64,000 nucleotides of DNA, taken from contig NZ_JYKZ01000009.1 in assembly GCF_001043005.1 (NCBI RefSeq), forward strand, positions 120,511-184,510, in the 5' to 3' direction. The notes below the pieces were generated by a model. The model saw nothing but the letters and a program-made list of their open reading frames with translations, made no database searches and was not told where the DNA came from. A program made the position numbers and the translations under genes. The stretch's first letter is position 1, and the number at the start of each line of letters is the position of its first letter. Source of the DNA: Pseudomonas psychrophila. Its GTDB lineage: Bacteria > Pseudomonadota > Gammaproteobacteria > Pseudomonadales > Pseudomonadaceae. Positions 8,926 to 18,171 of this stretch are shown in pieces.

Positions 8926-10368
8926 TTAGATGCCCAGGCAGAGATATTTGATTTCCAGATAATCTTCGATGCCGTACTTCGAGCCTTCACGGCCCAGGCC
9001 CGAAGCCTTGATCCCGCCGAACGGCGCGACTTCGTTGGAGATCAGGCCGGTGTTTACACCCACCATGCCGTATTCCAGGGCTTCAGCCACACGGAACACA
9101 CGGCTCAAGTCGCGGGCATAGAAGTACGACGCCAGACCGAACTCGGTGTCGTTGGCCATTGCGATCACTTCAGCTTCGTCTTTGAAGCGGAACAGTGGCG
9201 CCAGCGGACCGAAGGTTTCTTCCTTCGCCACGGCTGCGTTTTTCGGCACGTTGATCAGAATGGTCGGCTCGAAGAAGCTGCCTTCCAGGCTGTTGCCGCC
9301 AGTCAGCAGAGTGGCGCCTTTGCTCAGTGCGTCAGCGATGTGCTCTTTGACCTTGGCCACGGCCTTGTCGTCAATCAGGGGGCCTGTGGTGGTGCCTTCG
9401 TCCAGACCGTTGCCGATCTTGAGTTTGGCCACGGCCACTTTCAGTTTTTCAGCGAACGCGTCGTAGACCGAATCCTGAATGTAGAGCCGATTTGCGCAAA
9501 CACAGGTCTGGCCGTTGTTGCGGTATTTGGAAATGATCGCGCCTTCGACGGCCTTATCCAGGTCCGCGTCGTCAAACACGATGAAAGGTGCGTTGCCGCC
9601 CAGTTCCAGCGACACTTTCTTAATGTCTTTGGCGCATTCGGCCATCAGTTGACGACCGATTTCGGTCGAGCCCGTGAAAGACAGTTTGCGCACGATCGGG
9701 TTGCTGGTCAGCTCGCCGCCAATGTCACCCGCACTACCGGTCACAACGCTCAGCACGCCTTTAGGGATGCCGGCACGGTGTGCCAGCTCAACCAGTGCCA
9801 ACGCCGAGAACGGAGTTTGCGAAGCAGGCTTGATCACCATGGTGCAGCCAGCAGCCAAGGCCGGGCCCGCTTTACGGGTGATCATGGCCGCAGGGAAATT
9901 CCACGGAGTAATGGCAGCGGTCACGCCAATCGGTTGTTTGATCACGATCAGACGCTTGTCTGGCTGATGGCCCGGGATCACGTCACCATAAACGCGCTTG
10001 GCTTCTTCGGCGAACCACTCGATGAACGAAGCGGCGTAAACGATTTCGCCCTTGGCTTCGGCCAGAGGCTTGCCTTGTTCCAGGGTCATGAGGCGACCAA
10101 GGTCGTCCTGGTTTTCGATCAGCAGCTCAAACCAGCGACGCAGCTTGTTTGCACGCTCTTTGGCGGTCAGTGCACGCCAAGCGGGCAACGCATTGTCAGC
10201 GGCTTCAATGGCACGACGGGTTTCAACCGCGCCCATTTTTGGCACTGTACCGATGATTTCACCGGTAGCCGGGTTGTTGACCTTAATTGTCTGGCCACCG
10301 TCCGCATCAACCCAAGCACCATCGATATAGGCTTGTTGGCGGAACAACTGTGCGTCTTTGAGCTGCAT
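8926..10368 (-). CDS. gabD: NADP-type succinate-semialdehyde dehydrogenase
   Basis: Oxidises succinate semialdehyde to succinate in GABA degradation, feeding the TCA cycle. The 480-aa protein has the aldehyde dehydrogenase fold with the general base Glu 255 (LELGGNAPF) and the catalytic Cys 289 (NGQTCVCANR), plus the cofactor-binding stretch TPWNFPAAMITRK. The short spacing GQTCVC is typical of GabD. ATG 10368 (MQLKDAQLF) is used because AAGGA lies 8 nt upstream; seven further codons upstream are open. It is the first gene of the pair with gabT. A symmetrical element stands about 155 bp upstream, a likely operator. Confidence 0.97.
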   Translation of the reverse strand: MQLKDAQLFRQQAYIDGAWVDADGGQTIKVNNPATGEIIGTVPKMGAVETRRAIEAADNALPAWRALTAKERANKLRRWFELLIENQDDLGRLMTLEQGKPLAEAKGEIVYAASFIEWFAEEAKRVYGDVIPGHQPDKRLIVIKQPIGVTAAITPWNFPAAMITRKAGPALAAGCTMVIKPASQTPFSALALVELAHRAGIPKGVLSVVTGSAGDIGGELTSNPIVRKLSFTGSTEIGRQLMAECAKDIKKVSLELGGNAPFIVFDDADLDKAVEGAIISKYRNNGQTCVCANRLYIQDSVYDAFAEKLKVAVAKLKIGNGLDEGTTTGPLIDDKAVAKVKEHIADALSKGATLLTGGNSLEGSFFEPTILINVPKNAAVAKEETFGPLAPLFRFKDEAEVIAMANDTEFGLASYFYARDLSRVFRVAEALEYGMVGVNTGLISNEVAPFGGIKASGLGREGSKYGIEDYLEIKYLCLGI

Positions 10369-10716
10369 GTGGGCTTTCCTTAACAGCACCGCGCAGGCGC
10401 GGAGCGAATTATTAAAAGTAGAAAGGCGCCATAGAAGGCTGCCGTCAGGAAGTCATTCACTGCCAAAGTATCTAGAAAACGCACAAAGAGTTAGCCGTGC
10501 GGTTTAGCACTCAGACAAGAGCGTTTGAAATCTCAAACGAATCCTAGGGTCAAAGGGGGTAAAGGACAATAGCCTGTTCGAAAAAAAGAACAAGCGGCTA
10601 TATTTTACGGCTTTTTCACCCGGCCACCATTAATAGCCCATAACGCACCAATAAACACCTGACGAATCAGCAGCATGGACGGGCGACACGCAGATGAGTA
10701 TTATGGCGCCCGCGTC
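10369..10716. promoter_or_regulatory. gabD upstream region with a 7-bp-arm palindrome
   Basis: This 348-bp gap holds no gene. It includes the perfect inverted repeat CGTTTGA-AATC-TCAAACG at 10522-10539, a plausible operator for a regulator of gabDT (minus strand), and the promoter of tRNA-Arg at its right end. I looked for a -24/-12 sigma-54 element reading toward gabD and did not find a convincing one. Confidence 0.5.
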
Positions 10717-10793
10717 GCACCAGTAGCTCAGCTGGATAGAGTACTGCCCTCCGAAGGCAGTGGTCGTGGGTTCGAATCCCGCCTGGTGCACCA
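10717..10793 (+). tRNA. tRNA-Arg (anticodon CCG)
   Basis: A 77-nt tRNA with CCA encoded. The acceptor stem is GCACCAG / CTGGTGC. The anticodon stem is CTGCC / GGCAG around loop CT-CCG-AA, giving anticodon CCG at 10751-10753. The T-arm is GGGTTCGAATCCC. The 3' part from 10749 is the left copy of the island attachment repeat, so integration left the tRNA gene whole. Confidence 0.97.
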
Positions 10794-10794
10794 T
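10749..10794 (+). repeat. Left attachment site (attL core) of the genomic island
   Basis: This 46-bp sequence is the 3' part of tRNA-Arg from the anticodon loop to one base past CCA. It is identical to 50620-50665. Direct duplication of a tRNA 3' end is the hallmark of tyrosine-integrase integration. The DNA between the copies is the island. Confidence 0.93.
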
Positions 10795-10801
10795 ACAAAA
10801 C

Positions 10802-10829
10802 AAGGCCTTAGGTGAAAACCTAGGGCCTT
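10802..10829 (+). terminator. Hairpin after tRNA-Arg inside the island edge
   Basis: An interrupted stem AAGGCCTTAGGT / ACCTAGGGCCTT with a GAAA loop is followed by TTTTGTTTTG. It is a good intrinsic terminator for tRNA-Arg and lies just inside the island, so the island brought its own stop. The original hairpin now sits beyond attR at 50672-50687. Confidence 0.75.
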
Positions 10830-10841
10830 TTGTTTTGAGCT

Positions 10842-10868
10842 GTGCCAATTCTGTGCCTAAACCGTGCC
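10842..10868. repeat. Left-end GTGCC triple repeat, probable integrase arm sites
   Basis: GTGCC occurs three times at 10842, 10853 and 10864, exactly 11 bp apart, about one helical turn. Such phased short repeats close to an attachment core are typical arm-type sites for tyrosine integrases. The rest of 10870-11079 shows no coding potential. Confidence 0.5.
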
Positions 10869-11079
10869 TCCCTATCCCATGCGGCTTATGCGCTGAGTAT
10901 GCCTTTGACTACTAGCTATGTGGGCTGGAAGAGCTGAGAGGATGTATCCATCCCTGCAATTGGCTCAGCCCAACGCGCCTTCCACATACACCAAGCCCTC
11001 ATTGGCGGCTTGAGGTGCTAGGCCTAAGGCCTGGGGGCGCAAGACTCAACATTGCCCAAAACAGTTGTGGCAAGGCTTG

Positions 11080-12180
11080 TCAGAAACGCAGGCTGCTCAA
11101 CTTGGCGATAAACATATCCACTATCCTCCCTGGATCCAGGTCAAATTTTTGCTCTTCACTGATGTTCCAGTCATCGTCATACGGTGATCGCCATGATGGC
11201 CAATGCAGGTCTGCTAGAGATGGCTCGAGAGAGCAGTTAGGTGCGGAGATCGAGAGCATAAGACTCAGCAGGATCTTTTCGCGCAGAACACCCCTTGGAA
11301 CGCTATCAGCGGACTTCGCCAGAGCTTGAAAGAGCTTCTGGAGGTAGTGAATGAAGTGTTGCACCGCGTCGCCCAAAGGCGGTGCGGTTCCAAGCTCGTA
11401 AACTTCCACGAAAAGGGAGGCTTTCTCATCGCGCACTTCTTCTGACGCTTGCTGATGGAAGCTATCCGTCAGATGCAAGATATCGGTCGGCATCTCGTTT
11501 ACGACGAAACTCCCCACGGAATACCTCGGCGCCTCTCCCGGGCTGCTATAGAAAACTCTGGCCGCAACAGCGACATCTTCGATTTTCTCAGCTGGAAACA
11601 TTGCATTCACACCGAATCCTACTTGCGCAGCATCAGCGAGCGTAGATCGGACTAGCTCGATCAGCTCGACCCTATAGTCTCGATTGGTCGCGCCTTGGTA
11701 ATCGAATATATGCCCATATCCGACATTCTCAACCTTGCCCAGCAACCGACGCAAACCCCGCCATCCGCCTGCGTAAAAGTTGCGCCAGCCCCATGACTCC
11801 CTGGTTTCGATAGCGGGTAGCGGAGTGGGAGCAGCTTCAAGAGAAGCTGACCGCTCCTCCAAGCTTTGATCCAACCTGGATTGCAACTCCTTGAGGGTCC
11901 GTTGCTGGCGGCGAAGCTCGCTGGCCAAACCCAGACCCATTGAGCTAAGGCGCGTTTGGCCCACAACCTCCTTATGGTTGATGGCAACCCGCGGGCGAAG
12001 CCCTGAGCCGAACACCTGCTCACACCAAGCGGCATAGGTCAAGTTTTCGCCAGTGGTGCGGGGCAGTCTGTTCGCCAGCTTCTTAAGGAGGGAAGTCTCC
12101 AGATAGGAGCAATCGACCAAAACGTCGAACCTCTTCAAAATCCTGAACTGAACCCACTGCTCTAACTCTTCACGGTCCAT
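11080..12180 (-). CDS. Hypothetical protein at the end of the TerY-P block
   Basis: A 366-aa soluble protein that I do not recognise. It has Trp-rich ends and a helical middle (about 90-125, with many Gln and Leu: ELRRQQRTLKELQSRLDQSL). There is no signal peptide, membrane segment or nuclease motif. ATG 12180 (MDREELEQW) is chosen because GGAG lies 7 nt upstream; the longer frame to 12198 would need a TTG start. It is the last gene in the direction of transcription of the defence block, set off by a 212-bp gap, and is the gene nearest to attL. Its place suggests an accessory subunit of the same system, but this is inference from position only. Confidence 0.7.
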   Translation of the reverse strand: MDREELEQWVQFRILKRFDVLVDCSYLETSLLKKLANRLPRTTGENLTYAAWCEQVFGSGLRPRVAINHKEVVGQTRLSSMGLGLASELRRQQRTLKELQSRLDQSLEERSASLEAAPTPLPAIETRESWGWRNFYAGGWRGLRRLLGKVENVGYGHIFDYQGATNRDYRVELIELVRSTLADAAQVGFGVNAMFPAEKIEDVAVAARVFYSSPGEAPRYSVGSFVVNEMPTDILHLTDSFHQQASEEVRDEKASLFVEVYELGTAPPLGDAVQHFIHYLQKLFQALAKSADSVPRGVLREKILLSLMLSISAPNCSLEPSLADLHWPSWRSPYDDDWNISEEQKFDLDPGRIVDMFIAKLSSLRF

Positions 12181-12392
12181 CCAGTTACTCCACTTCAAGT
12201 AGGATCAATGTTCGTTCTAATGTTATTCAACCACCGGACAACTTGGCATTGCCGAAACTGTGCGGGGCACATGTCTTAGCGCTGTGGGGTTGGGAGCTGA
12301 CTCGGCTGGACGCGCACCGAAAGACATGTGCACGACCAAGGCGAGGTGGAGGCGGTGATAGATATCCCAACCCAACTCTGGCATTCCCCTGC

Positions 12393-14231
12393 TCATCTCA
12401 AGCCAGTTGATGCTGCAATCCGCGAAACATCTAAAGAGAATGCTCTGCGGCCGAGAGCAACAAAGCCCTTGCGACCTGAAACGGTTTGGTCAAATACAAG
12501 TTGTGTACCCTCACGCCGCAGGTAGCGTTCAGTGCCACATTTACCGCAGTTAGCTCGGAAGCCGATAGGACTTTGAAAAAAGACATCAGCCTTAGCTTCA
12601 CAAACTGGGCATTTTTCCAAGGCGATGATTTCTTGATTATGTCGCTCCAGAGCTTCCGCTTGCCGAGAAGAGTTAGCAGTAACGAGAGCATCTTTGAGCA
12701 CAGCAATCGAGTCTTTGGAGATAGCTTCCCTAAGCTCCAGTGCGTGATTCTGGCGGTCAACATGCAACCCTTTGATACCGTCAGCCAAAGCCAATGCCTT
12801 CATCGGAATCTTAGTTAACGGCTGCCCGTACGACTGCAAAACCATACGGTAAAGGACTGTATCAACGAGCTGGCCAAAGCGCTCCACGCAGTACATGTCA
12901 GATGGTGATAGAGCAATCCACTGCCCCTGATATGCAGCCTGTTGAGGCTCCTGCACAATAGCAGGCCAGGCGATGAATCTCTCCAGAGAAAGCTGCAGAG
13001 TTTCATCCAACAAATGCGCATCAGTTAACCATGGCACTACAGTGAGAAGAACTTCCTCAGAAGCATGCTCACCTGAAACAACGCTGACCAATTGCCAATC
13101 CAACCCGCTCTGCTGGAGACGTATACATCTGCCCGCCCATATGCCCTCGTCTTGCTCAGGCAGATATGGGCGTAGCGCATGACGCAGCACTAGACCGGCA
13201 TAACGTGAGTAAGCATCAGCCAAATACTGATTATGACTGAACAGCTCTTCAGGACTGCTGCGAGTAGCCACCGTCGTTTGCTCCAGAAGATCCCAGAGTA
13301 ACGCTAGATGCCGATAATGCGGGTCATGACTCAGGATGTTGGTCAAATGCAGCGCACCCACGACCTGGGCTTGCCGGCTGACCAACAGGTACACACCACT
13401 CTGCTGCAACTCCGAAATGACTCGGTGCAAATACTCAAGAGTTCCCAACGTTTGGCTCAACAACTCAGAAAGCCTACTGGTCGCAGCTTGGTCAAATGTC
13501 ATCCCCCAGAGTCGGCAAACCTCGCGAGAAAGACGAAAATCAACGCCTTCAGATTCATAGAACTTCAGCGCCTGATCCAAGGTTGCCTGCAACCCCTTGA
13601 GCGCTGACAGGCGTCCCTGTAGATGGCGTTCGGTTTTATCAAGCAACCGGGCGTAAATACGGTTTTCGTAAATACCGTAGTCATCCTCGCTGAATCGTGC
13701 CAAAACCTTCTTGGGGATCACTCCGCTAAGTGTCTGCCGTTGCCAGAGCTCCGAATGGGATGCCAGATGAACCAAGGCCCCTTTAGCCAACCTACGTGCC
13801 CGTGCGACATCGGCGACCTCATCCTCGTAGTGAAGATCCAGCCGTGGCCTCTGAGAAATTTGATGCAGGTGACCTTGTTTCACCACATCAAGCAAATACT
13901 CCTCAAACGGCAGAAGATTACTCTGGGTATCAATGATCGCCGCCGGCATCAGCGGAGACATCAACGGATCCTGAGACAGGCCAACATCAATCGCCGCTAC
14001 GGCTTTGCACAACGTCTCTATTTCCGCAGATTGCGCTTGCGGGGATAAAGAGAAAGAGTGCACCTCATTGCCCAGTTGGCAGCGTTCGCCTCCATCACTC
14101 ACTAGAACGCCTGTAAAAACCGGCGTGTGCCCATTGAAGGCTGGCCCATTACCAGTGTGCTGATAACGGCCTGGCTCAATGATTTCTGGTAGCTGCCGAG
14201 ACTGCTCGCCAGTGAGTCGGTCGAGCCACAT
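12393..14231 (-). CDS. DUF2357-like protein with C-terminal zinc ribbon
   Basis: A 612-aa protein. The middle part contains a DUF2357-like signature (EDDYGIYENRIYARLLDKTE, about 200-219), the kind of protein found beside McrB-like ATPases and often carrying a PD-(D/E)XK-type nuclease. I could not confirm catalytic nuclease residues by eye. Near the C-terminus two CxxC pairs (CPVC and CGKC, about 20 residues apart) form a zinc ribbon, which suggests nucleic acid or protein binding. Its ATG overlaps the stop of the AAA+ ATPase gene (TGATG), so the two are translationally coupled and probably form one complex in the manner of McrB-McrC. The nuclease role is inferred. Confidence 0.7.
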   Translation of the reverse strand: MWLDRLTGEQSRQLPEIIEPGRYQHTGNGPAFNGHTPVFTGVLVSDGGERCQLGNEVHSFSLSPQAQSAEIETLCKAVAAIDVGLSQDPLMSPLMPAAIIDTQSNLLPFEEYLLDVVKQGHLHQISQRPRLDLHYEDEVADVARARRLAKGALVHLASHSELWQRQTLSGVIPKKVLARFSEDDYGIYENRIYARLLDKTERHLQGRLSALKGLQATLDQALKFYESEGVDFRLSREVCRLWGMTFDQAATSRLSELLSQTLGTLEYLHRVISELQQSGVYLLVSRQAQVVGALHLTNILSHDPHYRHLALLWDLLEQTTVATRSSPEELFSHNQYLADAYSRYAGLVLRHALRPYLPEQDEGIWAGRCIRLQQSGLDWQLVSVVSGEHASEEVLLTVVPWLTDAHLLDETLQLSLERFIAWPAIVQEPQQAAYQGQWIALSPSDMYCVERFGQLVDTVLYRMVLQSYGQPLTKIPMKALALADGIKGLHVDRQNHALELREAISKDSIAVLKDALVTANSSRQAEALERHNQEIIALEKCPVCEAKADVFFQSPIGFRANCGKCGTERYLRREGTQLVFDQTVSGRKGFVALGRRAFSLDVSRIAASTGLR

Positions 14232-16690
14232 CAGTGTCGACCGTCCAAGCGTCGAATATCCGCATCCAGCAATTCGATTGACTTCTGCGGCTCGCCATCA
14301 AGGCCAGCTTCAATCCAGAAGTCTTCTAAGGCGCCTCTCAAGTTTCTGACTGCTTCAACCCCTACGTTGTAGCGGCCTGTGACCTTACCCTGACGCATGA
14401 CGCGTGTAGACAACAAGTGATCCAGCGCCTCGCCCGAAGAAGCACCGCATGCCAGCATCACCGGAATGAAATCCAACGCCTGCTTTTCAAAACGGTTGCC
14501 CCATCCCAACGCGAACCGGCTTCCCAATTGCTCAGTGAAGGCATCCCCCGTCAAGCGCTGCAGCAACTCTACAACCTCCTCCTTATGGTCTGCCCGAGCC
14601 TTGGTAAACGCTTTGCGCAGTGAGCGATAGGAGTAGCTTGCCGGCTCCATTCCCTTGATTTCAAAGCGATGATCCTGCTTAGGCAGCGTCATGACATGAG
14701 CACGATCATACGTCTTGTCAGCCAGTTCATTGGTGGTTTCGTCGTGGTTGGCTGTACCGATGAACCACACGTTCTCTGGAACCAGGATCTTTCGCCCTTC
14801 GCTCAGCATGGCGGGAGCATTGGGAAGCGCCGTCTCGGAAAGGCTGATCAAGCGCTCGCCCCGGTTGTTCTTTTCCAGCGCCGAGAGAAACTCGGCAAAG
14901 TATTGTTCTGGACGCGAGAGATTCATCTCATCCAGCAGGATGACGTTGCAGGTGTCCTGCCAACGAGGTGTCTGCGCTTTGTACAGCGCCTGCAGGCAAT
15001 CCTTCTCATAAAACCGCCGCTCAAAAGCGTTGTAATGGCCGAGCAGATCATCTCGATCACGCCAGCCAGCCTGCACGGCAATGTCTGTGCAAAAACCACC
15101 CATCGCTTTGGTGAAAGCCTTGGCCAAGCTCGTTTTGCCTGTACCGCTGATACCCTGGAATACATGCAACTGGCTCATGGCCAAGCCGCCGAGCAATACT
15201 CGGATATCTTCGAGGGGGTAGAACAGCTCTACATGCTCTTCTGCCCGGGCAATACGGTGCTGCAACTGCTCGGCAAAGACCTTGAGGTCAGGCACCTCAT
15301 CCAACTCCATCCTGGCCCTGTACTCACGGTCGGAATCCATAAGCGACATGGCCGGGAAGGGTGTCTGAGTTTTCTGGGAGTTGGTCAGTTGCTGGATTCG
15401 GCTTTCAAGGTCATCAATATGCACAGCCAGCGTGTTTTTATGCTGTTCCAGCACACGTTTCTCCCGCGCGACAGCCTCCAATTCAGTCGAGGCAACGCGC
15501 TTGCTGCTCATCTCTCGCCGCAACTCATCGAGCTCAGGCCGGATAACTGAGATATCCCGCTCCAGATCAGCTTTGCTGCTCCGCAGATATTCATTTTCTC
15601 TGTGCAGCTCGGTGGCGTCAGACTGTTCAAGATCACGCTTCAGGGCTCTATTGTTCTGCCTCAAGGTTTCCAACTGCTCAAGAATCTCAGCCCCCGATTG
15701 CTCACCCAGTGCCTGCCTGAGTTCCTGAATCTCTGCCCACTTCTCCTTCAATTCTTCGGCTTTATTCCAGGCGTTGTCACGCTGGCGCTCTAGCCTGGAA
15801 ATGTCTTGGGCATGGCTGACACGCTCCACATCCATTTCAGCGGCGATACGCTGCTCCAGCCCATCCTCTGCAGCCTTGATGTCAGCCCACTCGCGATCAA
15901 GCCTGCTACGCGCACGATCTAGCTCCATTTTGCTTTGCTTGATTTCGTGCTCACGCTGATCCAACTGCCTGATACGTTCGGCCTCCCCCTCAGTGCAGTT
16001 GAACTTGACCTCGGCCAGACGCCGAGCTGCCTGAGAAAGCTCGCTATCCAGCTCGCGTTTCTCCTCCTGCAACTGCTGCAGTTGAGCCTCATATTGCTGA
16101 GTCAGCTGACGCTTACGATCCTCAAGCTGGCGTAACGCTTCTTCGTTTTGCTCGAAGAAATCGGCTTGCGCGTTTGCTTCACGCAGACTCAGCGAGCGCT
16201 CAGTATCCAGTTGCTCCGACTTCTTCTTGGCAAATACCTGCTGCTCACTCGCCAGATCGGCCCTATCACGCTCTAAGGCTACGCTTGCAGTCTCAAGCGC
16301 TTGCTGCTGATTCGTTACAGCCTGCTTGCTCACTTCAGCATCCGAAGCGATTATATTGGCCGCGTCCCAGCGCTCGGCATATTCGTCATACAGGCGCTCC
16401 TTGAACTTCACCAGCTCCCTGCACACATCCGCAAACTGCTCAATCCAACGAGCCAGATTGGTATCGCCATGAAAACGCTCGCATACGCTATGCAACCAGT
16501 CCGGATCGATCTGGATATCCAGGCTCATATCGAACGACTGGTAAACCTTGGATGCGCTCTCGAATGAAGCGCTCCATACAGGAACTAGCTTTTCCAACGA
16601 AGGACGTGAGGCTCCGGCCATGACTGGTACCGCCGCCGGAATCTGTTGCGGGCCAAATTTGTTCGAATTCTTCTTCCCCATTACATCCAT
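14231..16690 (-). CDS. McrB-like AAA+ ATPase with long coiled coil
   Basis: An 819-aa protein. The N-terminal about 110 residues are unique. Residues about 120-440 form an unbroken, Gln/Glu/Arg-rich coiled coil. The C-terminal half is an AAA+ domain of the McrB/dynein-related type with Walker A GISGTGKT (513-520), Walker B ILLDEMN (584-590) and sensor FIGTANHDE. McrB-type ATPases translocate on DNA with NTP energy and drive a nuclease partner; the DUF2357-like gene directly downstream is the obvious partner. A second in-frame ATG at 16681 is better spaced from AAGGA than the one at 16690, so the protein may be three residues shorter. The start overlaps the 498-aa gene by 10 bp. Confidence 0.82.
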   Translation of the reverse strand: MDVMGKKNSNKFGPQQIPAAVPVMAGASRPSLEKLVPVWSASFESASKVYQSFDMSLDIQIDPDWLHSVCERFHGDTNLARWIEQFADVCRELVKFKERLYDEYAERWDAANIIASDAEVSKQAVTNQQQALETASVALERDRADLASEQQVFAKKKSEQLDTERSLSLREANAQADFFEQNEEALRQLEDRKRQLTQQYEAQLQQLQEEKRELDSELSQAARRLAEVKFNCTEGEAERIRQLDQREHEIKQSKMELDRARSRLDREWADIKAAEDGLEQRIAAEMDVERVSHAQDISRLERQRDNAWNKAEELKEKWAEIQELRQALGEQSGAEILEQLETLRQNNRALKRDLEQSDATELHRENEYLRSSKADLERDISVIRPELDELRREMSSKRVASTELEAVAREKRVLEQHKNTLAVHIDDLESRIQQLTNSQKTQTPFPAMSLMDSDREYRARMELDEVPDLKVFAEQLQHRIARAEEHVELFYPLEDIRVLLGGLAMSQLHVFQGISGTGKTSLAKAFTKAMGGFCTDIAVQAGWRDRDDLLGHYNAFERRFYEKDCLQALYKAQTPRWQDTCNVILLDEMNLSRPEQYFAEFLSALEKNNRGERLISLSETALPNAPAMLSEGRKILVPENVWFIGTANHDETTNELADKTYDRAHVMTLPKQDHRFEIKGMEPASYSYRSLRKAFTKARADHKEEVVELLQRLTGDAFTEQLGSRFALGWGNRFEKQALDFIPVMLACGASSGEALDHLLSTRVMRQGKVTGRYNVGVEAVRNLRGALEDFWIEAGLDGEPQKSIELLDADIRRLDGRH

Positions 16691-18171
16691 TCCTTAAAAC
16701 ATGCAGTGAAGCTCAGGGCGTACTGAATGCTGTCCAGCGCCATCTGACGGGTGAGTTGTGTTGTTTCTCGTCCGGTAAAGCTGCTCTGGGCGTGACTACT
16801 TCGATTTCGCAGATCAGCAAGATCTAAAAGCTTATCCAGCTGAAGGTCACGATCACCCAACACCATGAGCGGATGCTGCGGCGTATTAAGAGTGCCTATG
16901 GCTGCGGCAAAAGTGAGCGCTTTAAGAGAGGACTCAGGTTTAGAGCAAGCCCAGATAACCTGATCAATCTTCTGTCTAGCCAGCAGCCTGATAACACCCT
17001 CGGTGAAGGCCGGGATCTGCAGCGCTAAGAGAATCCGTTGATTGAGCTTCTGGTCGGGTCTCTGCAGTTTTGGTAACTGCCCTACGTTCGCTGGATATGT
17101 GCGAATCAGCCACTGCATGACGACCTCCAGTAGCTTCTGACACTCCATCAGCGCCGCGTCCAACTCTTGGTCGTGGCTATCACCTTGATGAAGCTTCTCG
17201 TTGCGTACTAGTAGTGCAGCTAAATGGCGTTTGATATCGGGCTGGCGTTCCACCCAGGGGAATTCGACGAGAACCTGCAGCTCAGCCTGCTTACGCACTG
17301 CCTCCAGCCACTGCTCCACCGTCTGATCGTCCGCACGCGCCATACCCACTAATGACTCCAATCGGGCCAACAGTTTTGGGTCACGATCGATCACCTGCCG
17401 CAGAGTGCTCTGCAGCCACCAGGCATTTTCTCGGAGCTCAAACGGATCCCTGACTGACCACAGTTCAAGGCCGGAAGCATCCCCCGTTATCCAAACCAGA
17501 ACCCGCGCTGATTGAGGAGCATCATCAAGTCGCTGCCCCCCCTGCAGACTGATTTGCCTAGGTACCCAACTACCCTGGTCAAGTTGTTGGTTGGCTCGAT
17601 AGTCTTCCCGATAATCCCGGTAAGCCAGCATCAAGGATTCGTGATCAAGGGCTGGTAAGTCGGATTTCCCGCTTGGGATCATGAAGGGTTTGATCGTACG
17701 ACCGGTTTTTCTTTCATCCGTGAACTCTGGATACCGAGCCAAAGGATCTCTGGGCTCGACCTGATTGATCTCTGCAATCAACCGCGGCCAGAACTTTCCG
17801 GTCAGAGCGTCTTGTAGCAAGTAGCCAGATTTAAGGTTGCCATCGCCTTCCGCCTCATCATTCAGGGTCTTTTCGCCCTTGGGAGTCAGCGCACTCGCAC
17901 CATCAACTAACCACCCATTGCTAATGCCCTGTGCAAGCACCAGCTTGATCAAATTCAGATGAAGTCCGGTTAGCTCGGCAATGATCTCGGGATGGCTGGT
18001 ACGCGCACGGATAAGACCAAACACTGCACGCTGAAAAAGATTCAGCAAAGGCCGTTTAGCCTCGGGGTATAGCACGCGATGCACTAAAACCGGCCAGAGG
18101 ACAGGCTTTTTAGCCCCTCTTGGAGCCGCGCCAAACTTCAGATATGAGCGGGTCTCAGCGAATACAGCCAT
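16681..18171 (-). CDS. Hypothetical winged-helix-like protein of the defence block
   Basis: A 496-aa protein of unknown function. The N-terminal about 110 residues look like a winged helix-turn-helix (HPEIIAELTGLHLNLIKLVL, then NGWLVD and ALTPKGEKTLND), the pattern of a DNA-binding reader domain. The rest is alpha/beta with no recognised active site. ATG 18171 has GGAGG 5 nt upstream and is preferred over GTG 18177. It overlaps the end of the SF1 helicase gene and the start of the AAA+ gene, so it belongs to one tightly coupled message. A substrate-recognition or adaptor role is a guess from the winged-helix-like start. Confidence 0.7.
   Translation of the reverse strand: MAVFAETRSYLKFGAAPRGAKKPVLWPVLVHRVLYPEAKRPLLNLFQRAVFGLIRARTSHPEIIAELTGLHLNLIKLVLAQGISNGWLVDGASALTPKGEKTLNDEAEGDGNLKSGYLLQDALTGKFWPRLIAEINQVEPRDPLARYPEFTDERKTGRTIKPFMIPSGKSDLPALDHESLMLAYRDYREDYRANQQLDQGSWVPRQISLQGGQRLDDAPQSARVLVWITGDASGLELWSVRDPFELRENAWWLQSTLRQVIDRDPKLLARLESLVGMARADDQTVEQWLEAVRKQAELQVLVEFPWVERQPDIKRHLAALLVRNEKLHQGDSHDQELDAALMECQKLLEVVMQWLIRTYPANVGQLPKLQRPDQKLNQRILLALQIPAFTEGVIRLLARQKIDQVIWACSKPESSLKALTFAAAIGTLNTPQHPLMVLGDRDLQLDKLLDLADLRNRSSHAQSSFTGRETTQLTRQMALDSIQYALSFTACFKEWM

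Noticed and set aside
7435..10383. Long plus-strand frames of 407 and 491 aa
   Set aside because: They lie opposite gabT and gabD, whose catalytic residues are all present; the plus-strand proteins have no family features.
10369..10560. Sigma-54 promoter for gabD
   Set aside because: No TGGC-N8-TTGC pattern with right spacing was found on the minus strand.
10630..10848. 72-aa minus-strand frame across tRNA-Arg
   Set aside because: It is antisense to the tRNA and its flanks; this is the well-known spurious ORF over tRNA 3' ends.
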